Source of the DNA: Saccharothrix carnea
GTDB taxonomy: Bacteria; Actinomycetota; Actinomycetes; Mycobacteriales; Pseudonocardiaceae
Direction of reading: 5' to 3'
NCBI RefSeq assembly: GCF_003014735.1
Contig: NZ_PYAX01000006.1
Coordinates: 372,001 to 436,000, forward strand
Length of the DNA stretch: 64,000 nucleotides
The notes below the pieces were generated by a model. It was not told the origin of the DNA and did not search any database. It worked only from the letters and a program-made list of their open reading frames with translations. A program made the translations under genes and the position numbers. Of the stretch, positions 23,482 to 37,571 are shown one piece after another (position 1 is the stretch's first letter; each line of letters opens with the position of its first letter).

Positions 23482-25089
23482 CTAGAAGATGAACGTGCCG
23501 GCACCCGCCCAATCGAGGGCGAACGACGGGTAGACGCCGAGCACGAGCGTGATCGCCGCACCCAGGGTGATGGCCACCGTGGTGAACGCGCCGGGCACGC
23601 TCACCGTGGGGCCGTCCGGCGCGGGCTCGCTGAAGTACATCAGCACGATCACCCGCAGGTAGAAGAACGCCGCCACCGCCGAAGCGACCAGGGCGATCAC
23701 CACCAGCGGCACCATGCCGGCTTCCACGGCTGCCGCGAACACCACGAACTTGCCGACGAATCCGCTGGTCAACGGCAGACCGGCCAGCGCGAGCAGCAGG
23801 AACGTGAACACGCCCGCCACCACCGGCGACCGCTTGGCCAGACCCGCCCACTGGGACAGGTGGGTGGCCTCGCCGTCACCGTTGCGCACCAGGCTGACGA
23901 TGCCGAACGCGGCGATCGTGGTGAAGCCGTACGCCATCAGGTAGAACATCGTGCCGGACAGGCCCTGGTCGTTCAGCGAGATCGCGCCGATCAGCAGGAA
24001 GCCCGCGTGCGCCACCGACGAGTACGCGATCATCCGCTTCACGTCGGTCTGGGTGAGGCCGAGGACCGCGCCGATCACCATGGACGCGATGGCCACGCCC
24101 CACAGCACGCCGTTCCACTCCCAGCTCGACCGCTCGAACGCGCCGTAGAGCACGCGCAGGATGCCGCCGAACGCGGCGACCTTCGTGCACGCCGCCATGA
24201 ACGCCGTCACCGGCGTGGGCGAGCCCTGGTAGACGTCCGGGGTCCAGGCGTGGAACGGGCCGACCGAGGCCTTGAACAGCAGGCCGACGACGAGCAGGCC
24301 GAAGCCCGCGTACAGCAGCGTGTCGGACCGGTCGGTGGCCGTGGTGGCGTTGGCGATGTCGGCCAGCTTCACCGAGCCCGCGTAGCCGTACAGCAGGGCC
24401 ACGCCGTACAGGAAGAACGCCGACGCGAACGCGCCGAGCAGGAAGTACTTCACCGCGGCCTCCTGCGACAGCAGGCGGCGACGGCGGGCCAGGCCGCACA
24501 TCAGGTACAGCGGCAGCGACAGCACTTCCAGCGCGATGAACATGGTGAGCAGGTCGTTCGCCGCGACGAAGACCATCATGCCGCCGAGCGCGAACAGCGT
24601 CAGCGGGAACACCTCGGTCTGCATGCCGAACCGGGTCGCGTGGGCCCGGGTCTGCACCATCGTCGACCCGGAGCCCTTGTACACCTGCGAACCCTGGCCC
24701 GGCAGGATCGAGGCGTCGGCGACGAACGCGCCGCCCGGCTCGACCGACCGGTCCGCGATGAGCAGCACGGCGCCCAGGCCGAGCAGCAGCAGCGTGCCCC
24801 ACAGGAAGATCACCGGGCGGTCGACCGCGATGGTGCCCGCCAGGGTCAGCTTGCCCTGCTCAGGGGTGCCTTCCCCGGACGCGTACACCACGAGCCCGGC
24901 GCCCGCCGCGGCCAGCGTGAGCAGGGTCAGCACGACCTGCGCCGCCCACCGCTGCACCTTGGGCAGGAACGCCTCGAAGAGCACGCTGAGGCAGGCCGCG
25001 CCGAGCACGATCAGCAACGGTGCGACGGCCCCGTAGTCGATCTCCGGGGCTTGCAGCCGTTCCACGTTCTGCGAGAGGAACGTCGTCAC
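23482..25089 (-). CDS. nuoN: NADH-quinone oxidoreductase subunit N
   Basis: A 535-residue antiporter-like membrane subunit of the proton-pumping arm of complex I, with about 14 helices. Family marks include IALEVLSLPLYLMCGLARR (about residue 185), SQEAAVKYFLLGAFASAFFLYG (about 207), ASVGPFHAWTPDVYQGSP (about 265) and DVKRMIAYSSVAHAGFLLIG (about 330), with the conserved glutamate and lysines of the channel. The GTG start at 25087-25089 lies 1 nt from the nuoM stop. It is the most distal nuo gene. Confidence 0.96.
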   Translation of the reverse strand: MTTFLSQNVERLQAPEIDYGAVAPLLIVLGAACLSVLFEAFLPKVQRWAAQVVLTLLTLAAAGAGLVVYASGEGTPEQGKLTLAGTIAVDRPVIFLWGTLLLLGLGAVLLIADRSVEPGGAFVADASILPGQGSQVYKGSGSTMVQTRAHATRFGMQTEVFPLTLFALGGMMVFVAANDLLTMFIALEVLSLPLYLMCGLARRRRLLSQEAAVKYFLLGAFASAFFLYGVALLYGYAGSVKLADIANATTATDRSDTLLYAGFGLLVVGLLFKASVGPFHAWTPDVYQGSPTPVTAFMAACTKVAAFGGILRVLYGAFERSSWEWNGVLWGVAIASMVIGAVLGLTQTDVKRMIAYSSVAHAGFLLIGAISLNDQGLSGTMFYLMAYGFTTIAAFGIVSLVRNGDGEATHLSQWAGLAKRSPVVAGVFTFLLLALAGLPLTSGFVGKFVVFAAAVEAGMVPLVVIALVASAVAAFFYLRVIVLMYFSEPAPDGPTVSVPGAFTTVAITLGAAITLVLGVYPSFALDWAGAGTFIF

Positions 25090-25090
25090 G

Positions 25091-26649
25091 TCACTTGCCT
25101 TCCTGCGCGACCGGGTCGGCCACCCCGACCTCGCTGAGCGTCGCCCCGACGGACGGGGTGATCACGTCCAACACCGGCTTCGGGTAGAAGCCGAGCACCA
25201 GGATCAGTGCCACCAGCGGCGCGAGCACGGCCAGTTCGCGCTTGTTCAGGTCCGGCACCGACGCGCGCTCCGGGTCGACCGCCGCACCGGGCCCGCCGAC
25301 CGCGTCGATCAGCGCCGTGCCGCGCACCGGGCCCTGGAACACCCGCTGGTACAGCCACAGGACGTACAGCGCGGCCAGCACCATGCCGATGGCGGCCAGG
25401 ATCGTGTAGACCGGCTCGTTCGGGTAGGAGCCGATGAGCACCAGGAACTCGCTCACGAACGAGTTGGTGCCCGGCAGTGCCAGCGACGACAGACCGGCCA
25501 CGAAGAACAGCCCGCCCAGCACCGGGGTGAGCTTGGCCATGCCGCCGTAGTCCTCGATCAGGCGCGAGCCGCCGCGGGCCATCACCATGCCGACGACCAG
25601 GAACAGCATGCCGGTCGAGATGCCGTGGTTGACCATGTACAGCACCGCGCCGGTGCCCGCCTGCGAGCTGAACGCGAAGATGCCCAGCGCGATGAAGCCG
25701 AAGTGCGCGATCGAGGTGTAGGCCACGAACCGCTTCATGTCGGACTGGCCCACGGCGAGCAGCGAGCCGTACAGGATGCCGACCACGGCCAGGATGAGCA
25801 CCAGCGGCGCGAGTTCCTTGCTGGCCGCCGGGAACAGCGGCAGGCAGTAGCGCAGGAACCCGAACGTGCCGATCTTGTCCAGGATGCCGACCAGCAGCAC
25901 GCCCGCGCCCACCGGCGCTTCCGCACCGGCGTCGGGCAGCCACGTGTGCAGCGGCACCAGCGGCGCCTTGATGGCGAACGCCACGAAGAAGCCGAGGAAC
26001 AACCAGATCTGGGTGGACAGCGGCAGCTCGCGCGTCACCGTGACCAGCGTGGCCCAGTCGAACGTGCCCTGGCCGATCTTGTCCGCGCTGACCACGTAGA
26101 GGCCGATCACCGAGGCCAGCATGATCAGGCCGCCGAGCAGCGAGTACAGGAAGAACTTCATCGCCGCGTACTGCCGGTTCGGCCCGCCGAAGCGGCCGAT
26201 CAGGAAGTACATCGGGACCAGCACGGCCTCGAAGAACACGTAGAACACGAACACGTCGGTGGCCGCGAAGACACCGACCATGCCGGTCTGCATGGCCAGC
26301 AGCAGTGCGAAGAACCCGCCCGCGCTGCGGCCCTCGGGCAGCTTGTCCGCCCACGAGCCGCCGATGACGACCGGCACCAGGAACGCGATCAGCGCGATCA
26401 TCACCAGCGCGATGCCGTCCACGCCGAACGACAGGTGCACGCCGAACGCCGGGATCCACTCAGCCGAGCTGGTCAGCTGCAGCCGGTCGCCGCCCGGGTC
26501 GAACGCCGTCCACGCCAGCACCGCCAGCACCAGCTCGGCCAGCGAGAACGCCAGTGCGACCGTCTTGGCCAACCGGTCGTTGCCCCGCAGGAACGCCACC
26601 ACCAGGCTGCCGGCGAGCGGCAGCAGGAGCAGCGCGATCAGCGTCCAGC

Positions 26650-26653
<4 letters not shown>
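25091..26653 (-). CDS. nuoM: NADH-quinone oxidoreductase subunit M
   Basis: A 520-residue antiporter-like proton-translocating subunit. Clear marks are VFYVFFEAVLVPMYFLIGRFGG (a key glutamate near residue 141), AIKAPLVPLHTWLPDAGAEAPV (near 230), GSLLAVGQSDMKRFVAYTSI (near 305) and GLFFVAGLSSLALPGTNSFVSE (near 385). The GTG start overlaps the nuoL stop as GTGA, so translation is coupled. Length is typical. Confidence 0.97.
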
Positions 26654-28617
<1,964 letters not shown>

Positions 28618-28627
28618 CGTCGACCTC

Positions 28628-28927
28628 TCAGTACTTCAGCAGGTTGGAGTCGTCGACCGAGGCCGAGCGACGCGTCTTGAAGATCGCCATGATGATCGTC
28701 AGACCGACCACGACCTCGGCCGCCGCGACGACCATCACGAAGAACGCCATCACCTGGCCGTCCAGCCCGCCGTTGATGCGGGCGAACGTGACCAGGCTGA
28801 GGTTCACCGCGTTGAGCATCAGCTCGACGCACATGAACACCACGATGGCGTTGCGCCGCACCAGAACGCCGACCGCGCCGAGGCTGAACAGCAGCGCGGA
28901 CAGCAGCAGGTAGTACGTAGGGGTCAC
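28628..28927 (-). CDS. nuoK: NADH-quinone oxidoreductase subunit K
   Basis: A 99-residue membrane subunit with three helices. The conserved glutamates sit in [15 protein letters not shown] (near residue 34) and [16 protein letters not shown] (near 70), the half-channel residues of the MrpC-like subunit. The start is the GTG at 28925-28927, which overlaps the nuoJ stop as GTGA. Length is exactly that of most NuoK proteins. Confidence 0.95.
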   Translation of the reverse strand: MTPTYYLLLSALLFSLGAVGVLVRRNAIVVFMCVELMLNAVNLSLVTFARINGGLDGQVMAFFVMVVAAAEVVVGLTIIMAIFKTRRSASVDDSNLLKY

Positions 28928-29766
28928 GACGACTCTCCCTTGAGCGCGTGCGCGTCGGGCTGGTGCCCGGTGCCGGACACCTCCGCGACGTCGTCGTCGA
29001 GAGTTTCCTTGGCGGTCGTCTCGATCAGCTCGGACAGCGACTCGGCGGCCACCGAACCGTCCGGCAGCAGGGCGGGCGTGGCCACCGAGTTGGCGGTGGC
29101 GAACACGCCGGGGCCGGGCAGCGAGCCGGGGCGGTCGCCGCGGAAGCGCTCCTCGACCAGCTGGCGCTGGGTCTTCTTGGCGTCCTTGCCGGTGCGCGAG
29201 GTGAACGCGAGCACCATGGCGCCGACCGCCGCGGTGATCAGCAGCGCCGACGTCAGCTCGAACGGGAACAGGTAGTCGGTGAACAGCGCCTCGCCGATGT
29301 TGGCGACGTTGCCGCCGTTCTGCGTGTTCTGCGCGGCCAGGCCGACCGGCTCCACGTCGGTCAGCGCGCGGGCGACCGAGGCGACCACGATGCCGGCGAA
29401 GCCGACGCCGATGACCGCCGCGGCGAGCCGCTGCCCGCGCAGCACCTCGACCACCGAGTCGGAGCTGTCCCGGCCGACCAGCATCAGCACGAACAGGAAC
29501 AGCATCATGATCGCGCCGGTGTAGACGATGATCTGCACGAAGCCGAGGAACGGCGCCTGCTGGACCATGTAGAGCACGCCCAGGCTGAGCATGGTGAGCA
29601 CCAGCCACAGCGCCGAGTGCACGGCGTTGCGCGCGAACAACATGCCCAGCGCGCCGGCGAGGGCGAGCGGGCCGAGGATCCAGAACGCGACCGCCTCGCC
29701 GGTGGTGACGGTGTCGACCACGCGCTGGACCTCGTCGGGCTGCTGCGCCAGGAGCATGAGGCTCAC
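28924..29766 (-). CDS. nuoJ: NADH-quinone oxidoreductase subunit J
   Basis: A 280-residue membrane subunit with five helices in the first 200 residues ([40 protein letters not shown] with the pi-bulge region; then about 85-105 and 150-175). A soluble C-terminal tail of about 90 residues, which includes [16 protein letters not shown], is longer than in enterobacterial NuoJ but common in actinobacteria. The GTG at 29764-29766 overlaps the nuoI stop, and its own stop overlaps the nuoK start. Confidence 0.94.
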   Translation of the reverse strand: MSLMLLAQQPDEVQRVVDTVTTGEAVAFWILGPLALAGALGMLFARNAVHSALWLVLTMLSLGVLYMVQQAPFLGFVQIIVYTGAIMMLFLFVLMLVGRDSSDSVVEVLRGQRLAAAVIGVGFAGIVVASVARALTDVEPVGLAAQNTQNGGNVANIGEALFTDYLFPFELTSALLITAAVGAMVLAFTSRTGKDAKKTQRQLVEERFRGDRPGSLPGPGVFATANSVATPALLPDGSVAAESLSELIETTAKETLDDDVAEVSGTGHQPDAHALKGESS

Positions 29767-30329
29767 TTCGACGCCTCCTCGGGGCCCGTCTCGACGAGCG
29801 AGCCTTCCGGCACACCGGCCTTGCGCGCGAGCGTCGGGCCGTTGACGTAGTAGTCCTGCTCGTTCTCGCCGAGCCGCATGGGGTGCGGCGGCTGCTCCAT
29901 GCCGGACAGCAGCGGCGCGAGCAGGTCCTCCTTGGTGAAGATCAGCTTCTGCCGGTTGTCGTCGGCCAGCTCGTACTCGTTGGTCATGGTGAGCGACCGG
30001 GTCGGGCACGCCTCGATGCACAGGCCGCAGCCGATGCACCGCAGGTAGTTGATCTGGTAGTCCATGCCGTAGCGCTCACCGGGCGAGTAGCGCTCGTCCT
30101 CGGTGTTGTCGCCACCCTCGACGAAGATCGCGTCCGCCGGGCAGGCCCACGCGCACAGCTCGCAGCCCACGCACTTCTCCAGCCCGTCCGGGTGCCGGTT
30201 GAGCTGGTGGCGGCCGTGGAACCGCGGCGCGGTGACCTTCTTGACCTCGGGGTACTCCTCGGTGACGACCTTCTTGAACATCGTGCCGAAGGTGACGCCG
30301 AAGCCCTTGACGGGATCAAACACGCCCAT
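29763..30329 (-). CDS. nuoI: NADH-quinone oxidoreductase subunit I
   Basis: A 188-residue peripheral-arm subunit holding clusters N6a and N6b: [12 protein letters not shown] near residue 53 and [12 protein letters not shown] near 98. [15 protein letters not shown] and [20 protein letters not shown] are family-typical. It carries electrons from NuoG to NuoB. Its start overlaps the 3' end of nuoH by 14 nt, and its stop overlaps nuoJ. It differs clearly from the isolated copy at 9035-9511. Confidence 0.97.
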   Translation of the reverse strand: MGVFDPVKGFGVTFGTMFKKVVTEEYPEVKKVTAPRFHGRHQLNRHPDGLEKCVGCELCAWACPADAIFVEGGDNTEDERYSPGERYGMDYQINYLRCIGCGLCIEACPTRSLTMTNEYELADDNRQKLIFTKEDLLAPLLSGMEQPPHPMRLGENEQDYYVNGPTLARKAGVPEGSLVETGPEEASK

Positions 30330-31647
30330 CGCTGGCCTCCTTGTGTGAAGCTGCGGGTACCGCTGCCGGTTCCTGCGTCTGGTTCTCGGCGCCGGGCAGC
30401 TCGGCCACCCGCACCTGCCTGCGCGGCGGTGCCTTGGGCACCTTGAGGTCCAGCGGCGGCACGGGGTAGCCGCCGCCGGTGACCGGCACGGCGTCGGGGT
30501 CGTGCGGTTCCCGCTTGTCGGGCAGCAGGAACGCGATCACCAGCACCACCGCGAGGAACGCGCCGATCACGATCAGCGCCGTGCTGGTGTCCAGGCCGCC
30601 CGCGGTCTCCCACTCCTGGCGCAGGTAGCGGGCGAACGCCACCGCGACGAACCAGACCAGCGCGATCGGGACCAGGAACTTCCAGCCCAGCCGCATGAAC
30701 TGGTCGTAGCGCAGGCGGGGCAGCGTGCCGCGCAGCCAGATGAACAGGAACAGGAAGGCCAGCGTCTTGAGCACGAACCACAGCAGGCCGAACCAGCCGC
30801 TGTTGAGCAGGTGGTCGTCGCCGACGAACGGGAACCGCCAGCCGCCCAGGAACAGGGTGGTGGCCAGCGCCGAGACGGTGACCATGTTGACGTACTCGGC
30901 GAGGAAGAACAGCGCGAACTTCAGCGAGCTGTACTCGGTGTGGAAGCCGCCGACCAGCTCCGACTCGGCCTCGGGGAGGTCGAACGGCGCGCGGTTGGTC
31001 TCGCCGACCATCGAGCAGACGTAGATCAGGAAGCTGACCGGCAGCAGGTAGAAGTACCAGCCGCTGGACTGCGCGTCGACGATGTCGGACGTGGACAGCG
31101 AGTGCGAGTGCATGACTACCGCGACGATCGACAGGCCCATCGCGATCTCGTAGGAGATCACCTGCGCGGCCGAGCGCAGCGCGCCCAGCAGCGGGTAGGG
31201 CGAGCCGGACGCCCAGCCCGACAGCACGATGCCGTACACGCCGAGCGAGGAGCACGCCAGCACCACCAGCACGCCGACCGGCAGGTCGACCAGCTGCAGC
31301 GCGGTGCGCTCGCCGAAGATCGAGACCTCACCGCCGATCGGGATGACCGAGAAGGCGACGAACGCGGGGATCGTGGAGATCACCGGCGCCAGGAAGAACA
31401 CCCACTTGTCGGCCAGGACCGGGCGGATGTCCTCCTTGAACGCGAGCTTGAGGCCGTCCGCGAGCGATTGCAGCCACCCGTTCGGCCCGACCCGGTTCGG
31501 GCCGGGACGCTGCTGCATCCGGGCCACGACCTTGCGCTCCCAGTTGATCATGAACAGCGTCATGACCACGAGGAACGCGAAGATCGCCACGACCTTGACG
31601 ATGATCAGCCAGAGCGGATCGTCGGCGAGGAGTTCTGCCGTGCTCAT
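30316..31647 (-). CDS. nuoH: NADH-quinone oxidoreductase subunit H
   Basis: A 443-residue membrane subunit with eight helices that forms the quinone-entry chamber. Marks are [20 protein letters not shown] near residue 29, [16 protein letters not shown] near 57, [20 protein letters not shown] near 215 and [19 protein letters not shown] near 310. A soluble tail of about 70 residues extends the C-terminus. The ATG at 31647 overlaps the nuoG stop (ATGA). Confidence 0.97.
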   Translation of the reverse strand: MSTAELLADDPLWLIIVKVVAIFAFLVVMTLFMINWERKVVARMQQRPGPNRVGPNGWLQSLADGLKLAFKEDIRPVLADKWVFFLAPVISTIPAFVAFSVIPIGGEVSIFGERTALQLVDLPVGVLVVLACSSLGVYGIVLSGWASGSPYPLLGALRSAAQVISYEIAMGLSIVAVVMHSHSLSTSDIVDAQSSGWYFYLLPVSFLIYVCSMVGETNRAPFDLPEAESELVGGFHTEYSSLKFALFFLAEYVNMVTVSALATTLFLGGWRFPFVGDDHLLNSGWFGLLWFVLKTLAFLFLFIWLRGTLPRLRYDQFMRLGWKFLVPIALVWFVAVAFARYLRQEWETAGGLDTSTALIVIGAFLAVVLVIAFLLPDKREPHDPDAVPVTGGGYPVPPLDLKVPKAPPRRQVRVAELPGAENQTQEPAAVPAASHKEASDGRV

Positions 31648-34094
31648 GCCATGCCTCCGCTAGAGACGGCCACCACTGAGCCGTGGCCGGCGACGAGGTT
31701 GCGCCGCACGGTGACCGCGCCCGAGTTGCCGGGCAGCCACACGACGCCATCGGGCAGGTCCGCCGCCTCGACCGGCAGCACCACCTCGCCCCGATCGGTG
31801 GATACGGTGATCTCGCCACCGAGTTCGACACCCAGGTGCGCGGCGGTGGCGGCGGACAGCTTGGCCACCACCGGGCGCGCGGTGCCCGCCAGGTTCGGCT
31901 CGTCGTCCTGCAACGAGCCGTTGTCCAACAGCCTGCGCCACGTCGCGAGCACGGCCTGGCCGGTCTTCGGCTGGGTGAGCAGCGGCGCCGGGACGGTGGG
32001 CGCGGACGCCGTCACCGTCGCCGAACCCAGTCTCGCCAGGTCGGCCGCCGCGGCGGCCGGGGTCTGGGTGAACAGGTCCGCGTCCATCTCCACGGCCAGC
32101 GTGTCGAGCACCCGGCCGTCCGGCAGCGCGCCGGTGCCCTCCAGGGTGGTGACGAAGGGCCGCTGGCGGCCCTCCCAGTTCAGGTAGCTGCCAGCCTTCT
32201 CCACCGCGGGCGCGACCGGGAGCACCACGTCGGCGTGCGCGGTGACCGCGCTGTGCCGCAGCTCCAGGCTGACCACGAAACCGGTGAAGTCCAGCGCGCG
32301 CTCGGCCAGCGCCGGGTCCGGCAGGTCGAACGGGTCGACACCGCCGACCACCAGCGCGTCCAGCGCACCGCTCGCGGCGGCGGTGAGGATGCCCGTGGTG
32401 TCACGGCCCGCCCGCACGGGCAGCGCGCCGGCCTCCAGGCCCCACGCCCGCTCGACCTCGGCCCGTGCCGCGTCGTCGCTCACCAGGCGACCGCCCGGCA
32501 GCAACGTCGGCAGCAGACCGGTCTCCAGCGCGCCCCGCTCACCGGCGCGGCGCGGGATCCAGGCGACCTTGGCGCCGGTCCGCTCGGCCAGCGCGGCGAC
32601 CGCGGAGAACAGGCCCGGCACCTCGGCGGCGCGTTCGCCGACCAGGATCACCGAACCCGGCTTCGCCAGTTCCTCGACCACGTCGGCCGCGTGCTCGGGC
32701 AGCGCGTTGAGCGCCGAGGGCTCCTGGCCGGGCACGCACGCGAGCAGCACACCGCTCGTCTTCTCCACCGCGGGCGTCGTGAACTGGCCCAGGTGGTAGA
32801 CCTTCGTCCGGTTCTTGCGGGCCGCCTTGCGCAGCCGCAGGAACACGATCGGCGACTCCTCCTCCGGCTCGAACGCGACCAGCAGCGCGGCGGGCGCGGA
32901 CTCGATGCCCGCGTACGTGACGCCGCCGTTGTCCGGGTTCGTGCCGAGGACGGCGCTGGTCAGGAACTCCAGCTCCTCCGCCGAGTGGGCGCGGGCGCGG
33001 AAGTCGACGTCGTTGGTGCGCAGCGCGATCCGGGCGAACTTCGAGTACGCGTAGGCGTCCTCGACGGTGAGCCGGCCACCGGCCAGCACGCCGACGCCCT
33101 TGCCGTCCCGCGCCTTCGCCAGGCCCTCGGCGGCGTACTGCAGCGCCTCGGTCCAGGACGACTCGCGCAGCTCACCACTGGCCTTGTCGCGCACCAGCGG
33201 GCGGCGGATCCGGTCACCGGCGCTCGCGTAGGCGAACGCGAAGCGGCCCTTGTCGCAGGTCCACTCCTCGTTGACCTGCGCGTCGTCGCCCGCCAGCCGG
33301 CGCTGCACCTTGCCGCGCCGCCAGTCGGTGCGGGTGGCGCAGCCCGAGGAGCAGTGCTCGCACACACCGGGCGTGGACACCAGGTCGAACGGCCGCGCGC
33401 GGAACCGGTAGGCGGCGCTGGTCAGCGCGCCCACCGGGCAGATCTGGATGGTGTTGCCGGAGAAGTAGGACTGGAACGGCTTCTCCTGCGCCACGCCGAT
33501 CTGCTGCTGCGAACCGCGTTCCAGCAGCTCGATGAACGGGTCACCGGCGATCTGCGCGGAGAACCGCGTGCAGCGCTGGCACAGCACGCACCGCTCGCGG
33601 TCCAGCAGCACCTGCGTCGAGATCGGGATCGGCTTCGGGAACGTTCGCTTGTGCTCGTGGAAGCGGGAGTCCGCGCGGCCGTGCGCCAGCGCCTGGTTCT
33701 GCAGCGGGCACTCGCCGCCCTTGTCGCAGATCGGGCAGTCCAGCGGGTGGTTGATGAGCAGCAGCTCCATCACGCCCTGCTGCGCCTTGTCCGCCACCGG
33801 CGAGGTCAGCTGGGTCTTGACGACCATGCCGTCGGCGACCGTCATGGTGCAGGAGGCCTGCGGCTTCGGCATCGGCCGGCCGCCCATCTCCACCTCGACC
33901 AGGCACTGCCGGCAGGCGCCCGCGGGCTCCAGCAGCGGGTGGTCGCAGAAGCGCGGGATGACCGTGCCGAGCCGCTCCGCGGTGCGGATCAGCAGCTCGC
34001 CCTTGGGCGCGACGACCTCGATGCCGTCGATGACGAGCTTCACGTGGCCCTCGGGGACCACCAGCTCGGCTTTCTGTTCCGGCGCGATCGTCAT
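31644..34094 (-). CDS. nuoG: NADH-quinone oxidoreductase subunit G
   Basis: An 816-residue Fe-S subunit. The N-terminal ferredoxin domain has [16 protein letters not shown] (N1b), then [13 protein letters not shown] and [10 protein letters not shown] (N4/N5 region). [17 protein letters not shown] followed by [10 protein letters not shown] supplies four cysteines for an N7-type cluster. The remainder is a molybdopterin-oxidoreductase-like domain without a metal cofactor. It transfers electrons from NuoF toward NuoI. The ATG at 34094 overlaps the nuoF stop. The C-terminal 400 residues are Ala/Val-rich and divergent, as usual in actinobacteria. Confidence 0.96.
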   Translation of the reverse strand: MTIAPEQKAELVVPEGHVKLVIDGIEVVAPKGELLIRTAERLGTVIPRFCDHPLLEPAGACRQCLVEVEMGGRPMPKPQASCTMTVADGMVVKTQLTSPVADKAQQGVMELLLINHPLDCPICDKGGECPLQNQALAHGRADSRFHEHKRTFPKPIPISTQVLLDRERCVLCQRCTRFSAQIAGDPFIELLERGSQQQIGVAQEKPFQSYFSGNTIQICPVGALTSAAYRFRARPFDLVSTPGVCEHCSSGCATRTDWRRGKVQRRLAGDDAQVNEEWTCDKGRFAFAYASAGDRIRRPLVRDKASGELRESSWTEALQYAAEGLAKARDGKGVGVLAGGRLTVEDAYAYSKFARIALRTNDVDFRARAHSAEELEFLTSAVLGTNPDNGGVTYAGIESAPAALLVAFEPEEESPIVFLRLRKAARKNRTKVYHLGQFTTPAVEKTSGVLLACVPGQEPSALNALPEHAADVVEELAKPGSVILVGERAAEVPGLFSAVAALAERTGAKVAWIPRRAGERGALETGLLPTLLPGGRLVSDDAARAEVERAWGLEAGALPVRAGRDTTGILTAAASGALDALVVGGVDPFDLPDPALAERALDFTGFVVSLELRHSAVTAHADVVLPVAPAVEKAGSYLNWEGRQRPFVTTLEGTGALPDGRVLDTLAVEMDADLFTQTPAAAAADLARLGSATVTASAPTVPAPLLTQPKTGQAVLATWRRLLDNGSLQDDEPNLAGTARPVVAKLSAATAAHLGVELGGEITVSTDRGEVVLPVEAADLPDGVVWLPGNSGAVTVRRNLVAGHGSVVAVSSGGMA

Positions 34095-35371
34095 GCGCTA
34101 GCTCCAGCCAGGACCTGTGAGTTCTGGTCGCACAAGGCCAGGAACTCGTGCTTGAAGTACTTGATGCCACTGGTGATGGGGCTGACCGCGCCGTCACCGA
34201 GGGCGCAGAACGAGCGGCCCAGGATGTTGTCGCAGACGTCCAGCAGCGTGTCGATGTCCGACGCCGTGCCGTTGCCCGCCACCATCCGCTGCAGGATCTG
34301 CACCAGCCAGTAGGTGCCCTCGCGGCACGGCGTGCACTTGCCGCACGACTCGTGCTTGTAGAACTCGGTCCACTTCATGACCGCCCACGGCACGGACACC
34401 GTCTCGTTGAAGATCTGCAACGCGGTGGTGCCCAGCATCGAACCGGCCTCGGCCGCGCCCTCGAAGTCCAGCGGCACGTCCAGGTGGTCGGCGGTGAACA
34501 GCGGGGTGGACGAGCCGCCCGGCGTCCAGAACTTCAGCGGGATGCCGTCCTTCATGCCGCCCGCCAGGTCCAGCAGCTCGCGCAGCGTGATGCCCATCGG
34601 GGCCTCGTACTGGCCGGGGCGCTCCACGTGGCCGGACAGCGAGAAGATCTTCGGACCGGGCGAGCGCTCGCGGCCCATGGTGCGGAACCAGTCCGCGCCG
34701 CCGTTGACGATGTAGGGCACGCTGGCGATCGTCTCGACGTTGTTCACCACGGTCGGCGAGGCGTACAGGCCGGCGGTCGCCGGGAACGGCGGCTTGAGCC
34801 GGGGCTGGCCGCGCTTGCCCTCCAGCGAGTCCAGCAGCGCCGTCTCCTCGCCGCAGATGTAGGCGCCCGCGCCCGCGTGCACGACCACGTCGAGGTCGAA
34901 GCCCGAGCCGAGGATGTCCTTGCCCAGGTAGCCCGCCTCGTACGCCTCGCGCACGGCCGCGTGCAGCCGGCGGATCACGTGCAGCACCTCGCCGCGCACG
35001 TAGATCGCGGCGAAGTTCGCCCGGATCGCGTACGAGGTGATGATGATGCCCTCGATCAGCGAGTGCGGGTCCGCCATCATCAGCGGGATGTCCTTGCAGG
35101 TGCCCGGCTCGCCCTCGTCGGCGTTGATGACGAGGTAGTGCGGCTTGCCGTCTCCCTGCGGGATGAAGCCCCACTTCATGCCGGTGGGGAAGCCCGCACC
35201 GCCGCGACCGCGCAGCCCGGAGTCCTTGCACTGCTGGATCAGCTGGTCCGGGTGGGCCTTGAGCGCCTTGCGCAGCGCCGTGTACCCCTCCAGCTGCTCG
35301 TAGGTCTTCAGCGTCCACGAGCGCGGCGAGAGCCAGCGCTTCGTCAGGACGGGAGTCAGGTTGTCGACCAC
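34091..35371 (-). CDS. nuoF: NADH-quinone oxidoreductase subunit F
   Basis: A 426-residue NADH- and FMN-binding subunit that takes electrons from NADH. Marks are [16 protein letters not shown] (near residue 48), [13 protein letters not shown] (near 77), [19 protein letters not shown] (near 163, NADH/FMN site) and [14 protein letters not shown] (near 340) with the last ligand in SFCALGDGA (near 388), cluster N3. The GTG at 35369-35371 follows GGGGAG; a longer in-frame extension reads into nuoE and is rejected. It lies 14 nt after nuoE. Confidence 0.97.
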   Translation of the reverse strand: MVDNLTPVLTKRWLSPRSWTLKTYEQLEGYTALRKALKAHPDQLIQQCKDSGLRGRGGAGFPTGMKWGFIPQGDGKPHYLVINADEGEPGTCKDIPLMMADPHSLIEGIIITSYAIRANFAAIYVRGEVLHVIRRLHAAVREAYEAGYLGKDILGSGFDLDVVVHAGAGAYICGEETALLDSLEGKRGQPRLKPPFPATAGLYASPTVVNNVETIASVPYIVNGGADWFRTMGRERSPGPKIFSLSGHVERPGQYEAPMGITLRELLDLAGGMKDGIPLKFWTPGGSSTPLFTADHLDVPLDFEGAAEAGSMLGTTALQIFNETVSVPWAVMKWTEFYKHESCGKCTPCREGTYWLVQILQRMVAGNGTASDIDTLLDVCDNILGRSFCALGDGAVSPITSGIKYFKHEFLALCDQNSQVLAGASA

Positions 35372-35385
35372 GTCAGCTCCCCTAC

Positions 35386-36171
35386 CTACTTCTTCTCCGG
35401 CAGCGGCGGGAACTCCGCGTTGTCCGGCATGGCCGGCGCGGTCCAGCCGCGTTCCGCGGCGATCTTGGCCCCGCGCACCGTCTCCGGCGCGGCCGACGGG
35501 CCGTCCAGGTCCGCGTCCCGGCCTTCGAAGAACCCGGCCAGCTGCAGCTCGGCCTGGCGGAAGTCGGTCAGCGGCGCGCCCCGCGTCGGCTGGGGCTTCT
35601 CCCCCGCCTGCAAGGACTTCACCAGGTCCAGCGCGCCGTCCGGCGTCTGGTTGTCGAAGTACTCGTAGTTGACCTGGAGCACGGGGCCGAGGTCGCAGGC
35701 CGCCAGGCACTCGGCGTGCTCCAGCGTGATCGAGCCCGGCGTGCCCGGCTCGCCCGCGGTCTCCTCGTGGCCGACGCCCAGGTGGTCCTTGAGCTTGGCG
35801 TAGATCGCGTCACCGCCGAGCGCGGCGCACAGCGTGTTCGTGCAGACGCTCACCAGGTGCTCACCGCACGGGCGGCGCTTGTACATGGTGTAGAACGTCG
35901 CGACCGCGCTGACCTCGGCGTTGGTCAGGTCGAGCTGGTCGGCGCAGAACGTGATGCCCGCCTGGCTGACGTAGCCCTCGACCGACTGCACCAGGTGCAG
36001 CATCGGCAGCAGCGCCGACCTGGCCTGCGGGTAGCGCGCGATGATCGCCCGCGCCCGGTCCGCGATCGACTGGTCGAACACGCTCGTGTCAGCGACGTTC
36101 TCCGTCACCAGCCGCTGCGTCTCGACGGGGTCCAGCGCGGAGGCCGCGTAGACCTCTTCCGAAGTGCTCAT
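35386..36171 (-). CDS. nuoE: NADH-quinone oxidoreductase subunit E
   Basis: A 261-residue [2Fe-2S] (N1a) subunit. The thioredoxin-like domain shows [20 protein letters not shown] (near residue 102) and [21 protein letters not shown] (near 150), which together provide the four cysteines. The last 90 residues are a Pro/Glu-rich extension typical of actinobacterial NuoE. The ATG at 36169-36171 overlaps the nuoD stop (ATGA). Confidence 0.95.
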   Translation of the reverse strand: MSTSEEVYAASALDPVETQRLVTENVADTSVFDQSIADRARAIIARYPQARSALLPMLHLVQSVEGYVSQAGITFCADQLDLTNAEVSAVATFYTMYKRRPCGEHLVSVCTNTLCAALGGDAIYAKLKDHLGVGHEETAGEPGTPGSITLEHAECLAACDLGPVLQVNYEYFDNQTPDGALDLVKSLQAGEKPQPTRGAPLTDFRQAELQLAGFFEGRDADLDGPSAAPETVRGAKIAAERGWTAPAMPDNAEFPPLPEKK

Positions 36172-37571
36172 CGGTCACAACCACCCATCACCGGGTCGAT
36201 AGAGGCCACCGACGCGATGACGTCGGCGACCATGCCGCCCTCGCACATCGCGGGCATCGACTGGAGGTTCACGAAGCTGGGTTCGCGCACGTGCACGCGC
36301 ATCGGCCGGGTGCCGCCGTCCGAGACGATGTGGTAGCCCAGCTCGCCGCGCGGCGACTCGATCGGCACGTACACCTGGCCCGCAGGCACCGCGAAGCCCT
36401 CGGTCACCAGCTTGAAGTGGTGGATCAGGGACTCCATGGACTGGCCCATGATCTTGCGGACGTGCTCCAGGGAGTTGCCCATGCCGTCCGCGCCGATGGT
36501 CAGCTGCGCGGGCCACGCGATCTTGGCGTCCTCGACCATGACCGGGCCGGGCGTGAGGTTGTCCACCGCCTGCCGCACGATCTTGAGCGACTGGTGGATC
36601 TCCTCCAGCCGCAGCAGGTAGCGGGCGTAGGAGTCGGCGGCGTTCGACGTGGGCACGTCGAACTCGTAGTTCTCGTAACCGCAGTAGGGCTCGACCTTGC
36701 GCAGGTCCCACGGCAGGCCCGCGGAACGCAGGATCGGGCCGGTGATGCCCAGCGCGAGGCACGCGTCCACCGGCAGGTAGCCGACGCCCGCGAGGCGGTT
36801 GCGCCAGATCGGCTGGCCCGAGAGCAGCTTGTCGTAGTCGGGCAGCCGGGAGTCCATCACCTTGATGAAGTCCTTGATCTTCTGCTCGGCGCCCTGGGGC
36901 AGGTCCTGCGCCAGGCCGCCGGGCCGGATGAACGCGTGGTTCATCCGCAGACCGGTCAGGAACTCCAGCAGGTGCAGGACCTCTTCGCGCTCGCGGAAGC
37001 CCGCGGTCATGCCGGTCAGCGCGCCCAGCTCCATGCCGCCGGTGGCCAGCGCCACCAGGTGCGAGCTGATCCGGTTGAGCTCCATGAGCAGCACGCGGAT
37101 CGTCTGCGCCCGCTGCGGCACGGTGACGCCGAGCAGCTTCTCGACCGCCATGCAGTACGCGGCCTCGTTGTGCAGCGGTGCCAGGTAGTCCATGCGCGTC
37201 ACGAACGTGACGCCCTGAGTCCAGTTGCGGTACTCGACGTTCTTCTCGATGCCGGTGTGCAGGTAGCCGATGACGCTGCGGGCCTGGGTGACCGTCTCGC
37301 CCTCCAGCTCCAGCACCAGGCGCAGCACGCCGTGCGTGGAGGGGTGCTGCGGGCCCAGGTTCATGACGATGCGCTCGTCGCCCGCGGCCTCGGCCAGCAC
37401 CTCGTCCCAGTCGCCGCCGGTCACCGTGTAGACGGTGCCCTCGGTCGTCTCGCGCGAACCCGCGTACGCGTCGGGGTTCGGCGTGGTCCGGGTGGCGTCG
37501 TAGGAGTCGCTGTCGCGGCCCGGGGCGCTGGTGTCGGTGCCCGTGGTCACGTCGGAAATTCGCTCGGTCAT
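36168..37571 (-). CDS. nuoD: NADH-quinone oxidoreductase subunit D
   Basis: A 467-residue subunit forming the quinone-reduction site with Nuo[17 protein letters not shown] near residue 70 carries the quinone-contacting His, [14 protein letters not shown] near 103 and [14 protein letters not shown] near 127 are conserved, and [16 protein letters not shown] near 415 closes the fold. A 65-residue disordered N-terminal extension precedes the domain. The start is the ATG at 37569-37571, overlapping the nuoC stop (ATGA). Confidence 0.97.
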   Translation of the reverse strand: MTERISDVTTGTDTSAPGRDSDSYDATRTTPNPDAYAGSRETTEGTVYTVTGGDWDEVLAEAAGDERIVMNLGPQHPSTHGVLRLVLELEGETVTQARSVIGYLHTGIEKNVEYRNWTQGVTFVTRMDYLAPLHNEAAYCMAVEKLLGVTVPQRAQTIRVLLMELNRISSHLVALATGGMELGALTGMTAGFREREEVLHLLEFLTGLRMNHAFIRPGGLAQDLPQGAEQKIKDFIKVMDSRLPDYDKLLSGQPIWRNRLAGVGYLPVDACLALGITGPILRSAGLPWDLRKVEPYCGYENYEFDVPTSNAADSYARYLLRLEEIHQSLKIVRQAVDNLTPGPVMVEDAKIAWPAQLTIGADGMGNSLEHVRKIMGQSMESLIHHFKLVTEGFAVPAGQVYVPIESPRGELGYHIVSDGGTRPMRVHVREPSFVNLQSMPAMCEGGMVADVIASVASIDPVMGGCDR